Positions 60,970 through 64,000 of a DNA stretch of 64,000 nt are shown piece after piece. This DNA is from Rubrolithibacter sp043763625. GTDB taxonomy: Bacteria; Bacteroidota; Bacteroidia; Sphingobacteriales; Sphingobacteriaceae. The notes under the pieces were generated by a model that did not search any database, was not told the DNA's origin, and saw only the letters and a program-made list of their open reading frames with translations. The stretch is taken from the NCBI GenBank assembly GCA_043763625.1, contig JAYULL010000187.1:15391-79390 (forward strand), given 5' to 3'. How positions within the stretch are numbered: the first letter of the stretch is position 1; every line of letters starts with the position of its first letter. The position numbers and the translations under genes are program-made.

Positions 60970-62112
60970 ATGAAGTTTAGACTCTTTTTTTTGTTAATCT
61001 TTTTTCTGTCTCAGGCTTGCGCCCAGGATTCGGCAGGTGCAAAACGACTGATAAAGAAACTCTCTTCTTCTAAATTTTACGGCCGAGGATATACTAAAAA
61101 AGGTGTAAATAAAGCGGCAGATTTTTTAGCTTTCAAGTTTTCGGTTTTGGGCTTAAAATCCTATAATGGGTCTTACCATCAACCTTTCGAAATCTCTGTT
61201 AATACTTTCCCCGGCAAGGTTAAACTTAAACTTAATAATGAACGCGTGAAATCCGGAAGAGATTATATCTTAAATCCCGCAAGTAAAAGCTTAAAAGCGG
61301 AGGGGAAATTAATCCAAACCGGAGCCGGTTTTTTTACCGATTCATCCAAGTCTTTTAAACTTTTTATTGAACCCAAACTTACTTGGTCCGTTTCTCAAAA
61401 GGTGGCAGACTTTACCGAAGTCCGTATCGACAGCACTCGTGTAAAAACTGATCCCCGAACGTATAAAGTTAATATTCAAAACAAGTTCTTTAAAAAGTAT
61501 AAAATTGCAAATGTTGCAGGTTTTGTTCCCGGAACCGAACGACCCGATTCTATTTTGGTTATTACAGCACACTACGATCATCTCGGCGGTATGGGTAAAA
61601 GAACTTATTTTCCCGGTGCAAATGATAATGCAAGCGGAACAAGCATGCTGCTAGAATTGGCGAAATGTTATGCTAAAAAACCCTTACGGTATTCCGTTGC
61701 TTTTATCTGTTTCGCGGGAGAGGAAGCAGGTTTGTTAGGCTCAAAGTACTTTATCGAAAATCCCTTATTTGATCTAAGCAAAGTTAGATTTTTGATTAAT
61801 TTGGATATGGTGGGAACCGGAGAAACCGGCATCACGGTAGTAAATTCAACTGCGTTGACTAATGAGTTCGGCTTGTTCAATGATATTAACAATCAAAGAA
61901 ACTATCTCACCAAGATCAATAAACGCGGAAATACAGCAAACAGTGATCACTATTGGTTTACCCAAAAAGGCGTTCCTGCATTTTTTATTTATACAACCGG
62001 CGGTATAAAAGCCTATCATGATATTTACGACAAAGCCCAAACTCTTCCATTAACAGAATTTAATGATCTAAGTAAACTGATTAAGGAATTTTATTTTGAG
62101 CTTTCGCGATAA
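60970..62112 (+). CDS. M28 family zinc aminopeptidase
   Basis: 380 residues with a signal peptide (FFLLIFFLSQACAQ). The zinc-binding residues are in order: His in TAHYDHLGG, Asp in GANDNASG, Glu pair in AGEEAGLLGSKYF, Asp in NLDMVGTG and His in KAYHDIYD. This is the complete M28 (aminopeptidase Y/S type) set. It removes N-terminal residues from peptides outside the cytoplasm. It is monocistronic, 62 nt after the terminator. Confidence 0.9.
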   Translation: MKFRLFFLLIFFLSQACAQDSAGAKRLIKKLSSSKFYGRGYTKKGVNKAADFLAFKFSVLGLKSYNGSYHQPFEISVNTFPGKVKLKLNNERVKSGRDYILNPASKSLKAEGKLIQTGAGFFTDSSKSFKLFIEPKLTWSVSQKVADFTEVRIDSTRVKTDPRTYKVNIQNKFFKKYKIANVAGFVPGTERPDSILVITAHYDHLGGMGKRTYFPGANDNASGTSMLLELAKCYAKKPLRYSVAFICFAGEEAGLLGSKYFIENPLFDLSKVRFLINLDMVGTGETGITVVNSTALTNEFGLFNDINNQRNYLTKINKRGNTANSDHYWFTQKGVPAFFIYTTGGIKAYHDIYDKAQTLPLTEFNDLSKLIKEFYFELSR

Positions 62113-62201
62113 TCATATGGTTTTGCAAACCAAAGATTCGGCCCGCTTTCCGCGAGTTCGTTGTACTTTTATTAACTCATTGATAATAAAACAAAGCTGA
62201 A

Positions 62202-63218
62202 ATGAATAGAAGAACGTATTTAAAAAGCACAGGCTTGCTTTTATCCTCGTACTTATTGCCTTCTTTTACAAGTTCCGGTTCAGGGAAGATTATAACCGTA
62301 ACCGGGCCGATTCCTGCTGAGAAGCTTGGTACTTCCTTAATTCACGAACACGTTTTAGTTGACTTCGGAGGGGCCGAAAACTACGATCCGAATAAGTGGA
62401 ACCACGAGAAAGTAATTGAAAAAATGCTTCCTTATTTAAAGGAGCTGAAATCGGCAGGTTGCGAAACTCTTTTTGAATGCACTCCGGCTTTTTTGGGCAG
62501 AGACGTGCTGTTGTTGAAGAAACTTTCCAAGCTTTCCGGAATCAGAATGATTACTAATACCGGTTTTTACGGAGCGGTTGACAATAAATTTTTCCCTGCC
62601 TTCGCCCGGGTTTTAACGCCGGAAAAAATCGCAGATATTTGGATTAAGGAATTTGAAAACGGGATCGACGGCGCCGATATTAAACCGGGGTTTATGAAGA
62701 TAAGTGTTGATTCAGGTGCGTTAAGTGAGCTCCATAAAAAGCTGGTAAAAGCGGCGGCCTTAACCCATCTAAAAACAGGTTTAACTATTGCATCGCACAC
62801 CGGTCCTGCGTTGCCGGCCTTTCAAGAAATTGAATTATTGAAAGAATCGGGTGTGCATCCCTCGGCATTTGTTTGGGTACATGCTCAAAGCGAACCCGAT
62901 AAATCAAAATATATTAAAGCCGCAAATGAAGGGGCATGGATCAGTTTAGACGGGCTTTCTGACGATAACGTTCAAGAATATTCAGCTATGATCAGTAATT
63001 TAAAAAACGCAGGGCTGCTGTCTAAAGTTCTCGTTTCACACGATGCCGGTTATTATGATCCGGGCAAAGAAGACGGAGGACCTATACGGCGATACACCAC
63101 TCTATTTGATAAACTAGTTCCGGAATTAAAAAAATCAGGGTTTAGCCGAGGCAATCTAGATCAATTACTGAGAAGAAATCCGGCTGAAGCATTTACTATA
63201 AGAATCAGAAGAATATGA
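62202..63218 (+). CDS. phosphotriesterase-like (PTE/PLL) family metal-dependent hydrolase
   Basis: 338 residues. The N-terminus MNRRTYLKSTGLLLSSYLLP has twin arginines and a hydrophobic run, suggesting a Tat signal. The TIM-barrel metal motif HxH is LIHEHVLVDF, with later His in SHTGP and VWVHAQSE and the Asp in SHDAGYYDPG. Related enzymes are lactonases with side activity on phosphotriesters; the natural substrate is unknown. The stop overlaps the next gene's ATG (ATGA at 63215-63218), so they are translationally coupled. Confidence 0.85.
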   Translation: MNRRTYLKSTGLLLSSYLLPSFTSSGSGKIITVTGPIPAEKLGTSLIHEHVLVDFGGAENYDPNKWNHEKVIEKMLPYLKELKSAGCETLFECTPAFLGRDVLLLKKLSKLSGIRMITNTGFYGAVDNKFFPAFARVLTPEKIADIWIKEFENGIDGADIKPGFMKISVDSGALSELHKKLVKAAALTHLKTGLTIASHTGPALPAFQEIELLKESGVHPSAFVWVHAQSEPDKSKYIKAANEGAWISLDGLSDDNVQEYSAMISNLKNAGLLSKVLVSHDAGYYDPGKEDGGPIRRYTTLFDKLVPELKKSGFSRGNLDQLLRRNPAEAFTIRIRRI

Positions 63219-64000
63219 GGGCTTTTCTTTTCCTAATACTTGTACTCGCAAACAATTTATGCGAAGCACAATCGTCTAAAAGTTTCGGGAAAGGCAAGGC
63301 AATTATTGTTTTAACTTATGATGACGCGTTGCAAAGTCAGTTGGATAATGTGATTCCGGCATTAAATCAAGCAGGCTTAAAAGGTTCTTTCTTTTTAGAC
63401 GGTCGGGTTAGTGTACACCAAATGAAATTATGGAAATCAGCGGCAGATAAGGGGCATGAACTTGCAAATCATACGCTATATCACCCCTGCTCTAAACAAG
63501 TTTTGGCTAACCTCCCGCCTAAGTACCAAAGCGAGAACTACGATTCAAATTCTATTATTCGGGAAATTGGCATGATGAACAAATTGCTTTTCGGCATTGA
63601 CGGCAAAGAGAAGCGAACATATGCTTATCCGTGCAGCGAAACTTCTGTTGGGGGTAAAGATTACAAGGAAGCCCTTAAGCAGTCGGGCTTAATAAAATAC
63701 GCACGAGGCGGTGGGGATTCAAGTGCGATAATTACAAACTTTAAGAACCTAGATCTATTCAACGTACCGAGTTGGGGCCTGCCCGCAAGCACAACAGCAG
63801 AGCAATTAACGGCTTTTGTAAAAAATGTTATCGCAAAAAAAGGCATTGGGGTTTTTATGTTTCACGGAGTTGGCGGCGATTATCTAACAGTTTCGGCGAA
63901 AGCGCACTCTCAATTAATACAATATCTTCGGGAAAATACCAATGAGGTTCAGGTAAGTACTTTCCGAGTAGCAATGGATATCGTTTCAACAATGAAAGCC
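63215..64000 (+). CDS. polysaccharide deacetylase (NodB-type), partial
   Basis: 262 codons are in the window with no stop before the right edge. A signal peptide (AFLFLILVLANNLCEAQ) is followed by the deacetylase domain: catalytic Asp pair in LTYDDALQ, metal His in NHTLYHPC (HxxxH), and the block GVFMFHGVGGDY. These enzymes remove acetyl groups from cell-wall or other glycans. It overlaps the phosphotriesterase-like gene by 4 nt, so they form one operon. Confidence 0.88.
   Translation, partial: MRAFLFLILVLANNLCEAQSSKSFGKGKAIIVLTYDDALQSQLDNVIPALNQAGLKGSFFLDGRVSVHQMKLWKSAADKGHELANHTLYHPCSKQVLANLPPKYQSENYDSNSIIREIGMMNKLLFGIDGKEKRTYAYPCSETSVGGKDYKEALKQSGLIKYARGGGDSSAIITNFKNLDLFNVPSWGLPASTTAEQLTAFVKNVIAKKGIGVFMFHGVGGDYLTVSAKAHSQLIQYLRENTNEVQVSTFRVAMDIVSTMKA

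Overview
The window is a gene-dense piece of a Bacteroidota chromosome, most likely from the Sphingobacteriales (Pedobacter-like). The indications are TonB-dependent receptors with carboxypeptidase-D-like N-termini, a DUF4270 lipoprotein, FG-GAP/UnbV proteins, lipoprotein signals with a SC/AC/GC lipobox, many TTG starts, and TAnnTTTG promoter boxes in front of several genes. I see no rRNA, tRNA, CRISPR array, intact insertion sequence or prophage. Genus-level placement is a guess from gene content.

Positions 1-24.7 kb are mostly conserved housekeeping genes. In order they are: an LpxH-type N-terminus (partial), prolyl oligopeptidase, a histidine kinase with a DinB protein, pyruvate dehydrogenase E1 alpha and E2, RlmI, CsaA-TadA, a peroxide-defence group (Mn-type SodA, a tiny lipoprotein, OxyR), GlmS-DUF4270-half glycogen synthase on the minus strand diverging from panC-panD-rfaE2-TlpA-like-M1 aminopeptidase on the plus strand, a small membrane protein, a methyltransferase, a serine hydrolase and FumC.

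Positions 24.7-41.5 kb hold a repeat-rich gap after fumC, a lipoprotein whose signal peptide overlaps a low-complexity tract, a protein tyrosine phosphatase, a DMT-type membrane protein, a frameshifted SRPBCC gene, a VOC protein, MATE and DoxX proteins, Ssb, MutY, an HU-type protein, a TPR protein, a 29-residue basic protein, RNase G, RadA, a ligase-associated helicase with a 52-codon in-frame insert of repeat-like DNA, a frameshifted M13 metallopeptidase, a small membrane protein and an NlpC/P60 peptidase.

Positions 41.7-64 kb are more accessory: a FucP-like sugar MFS, a 13-blade FG-GAP lipoprotein, a FecA-like receptor, and then the most interesting block (49.9-58.5 kb). That block is a co-directional cluster of a short secreted protein, an outer-membrane barrel protein, a vanadium haloperoxidase/PAP2 lipoprotein with all vanadate ligands, three AhpD-like CxxC proteins, a TonB-dependent receptor and an MFS carrier, preceded by a leader rich in inverted repeats. 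I propose it as a candidate uncharacterised import/oxidation system; its substrate is unknown. The window ends with an unknown secreted protein, a serine-hydrolase homologue that has lost its nucleophile, a Gly/Thr-rich lipoprotein, an M28 peptidase, a phosphotriesterase-like protein and a polysaccharide deacetylase that runs off the edge.
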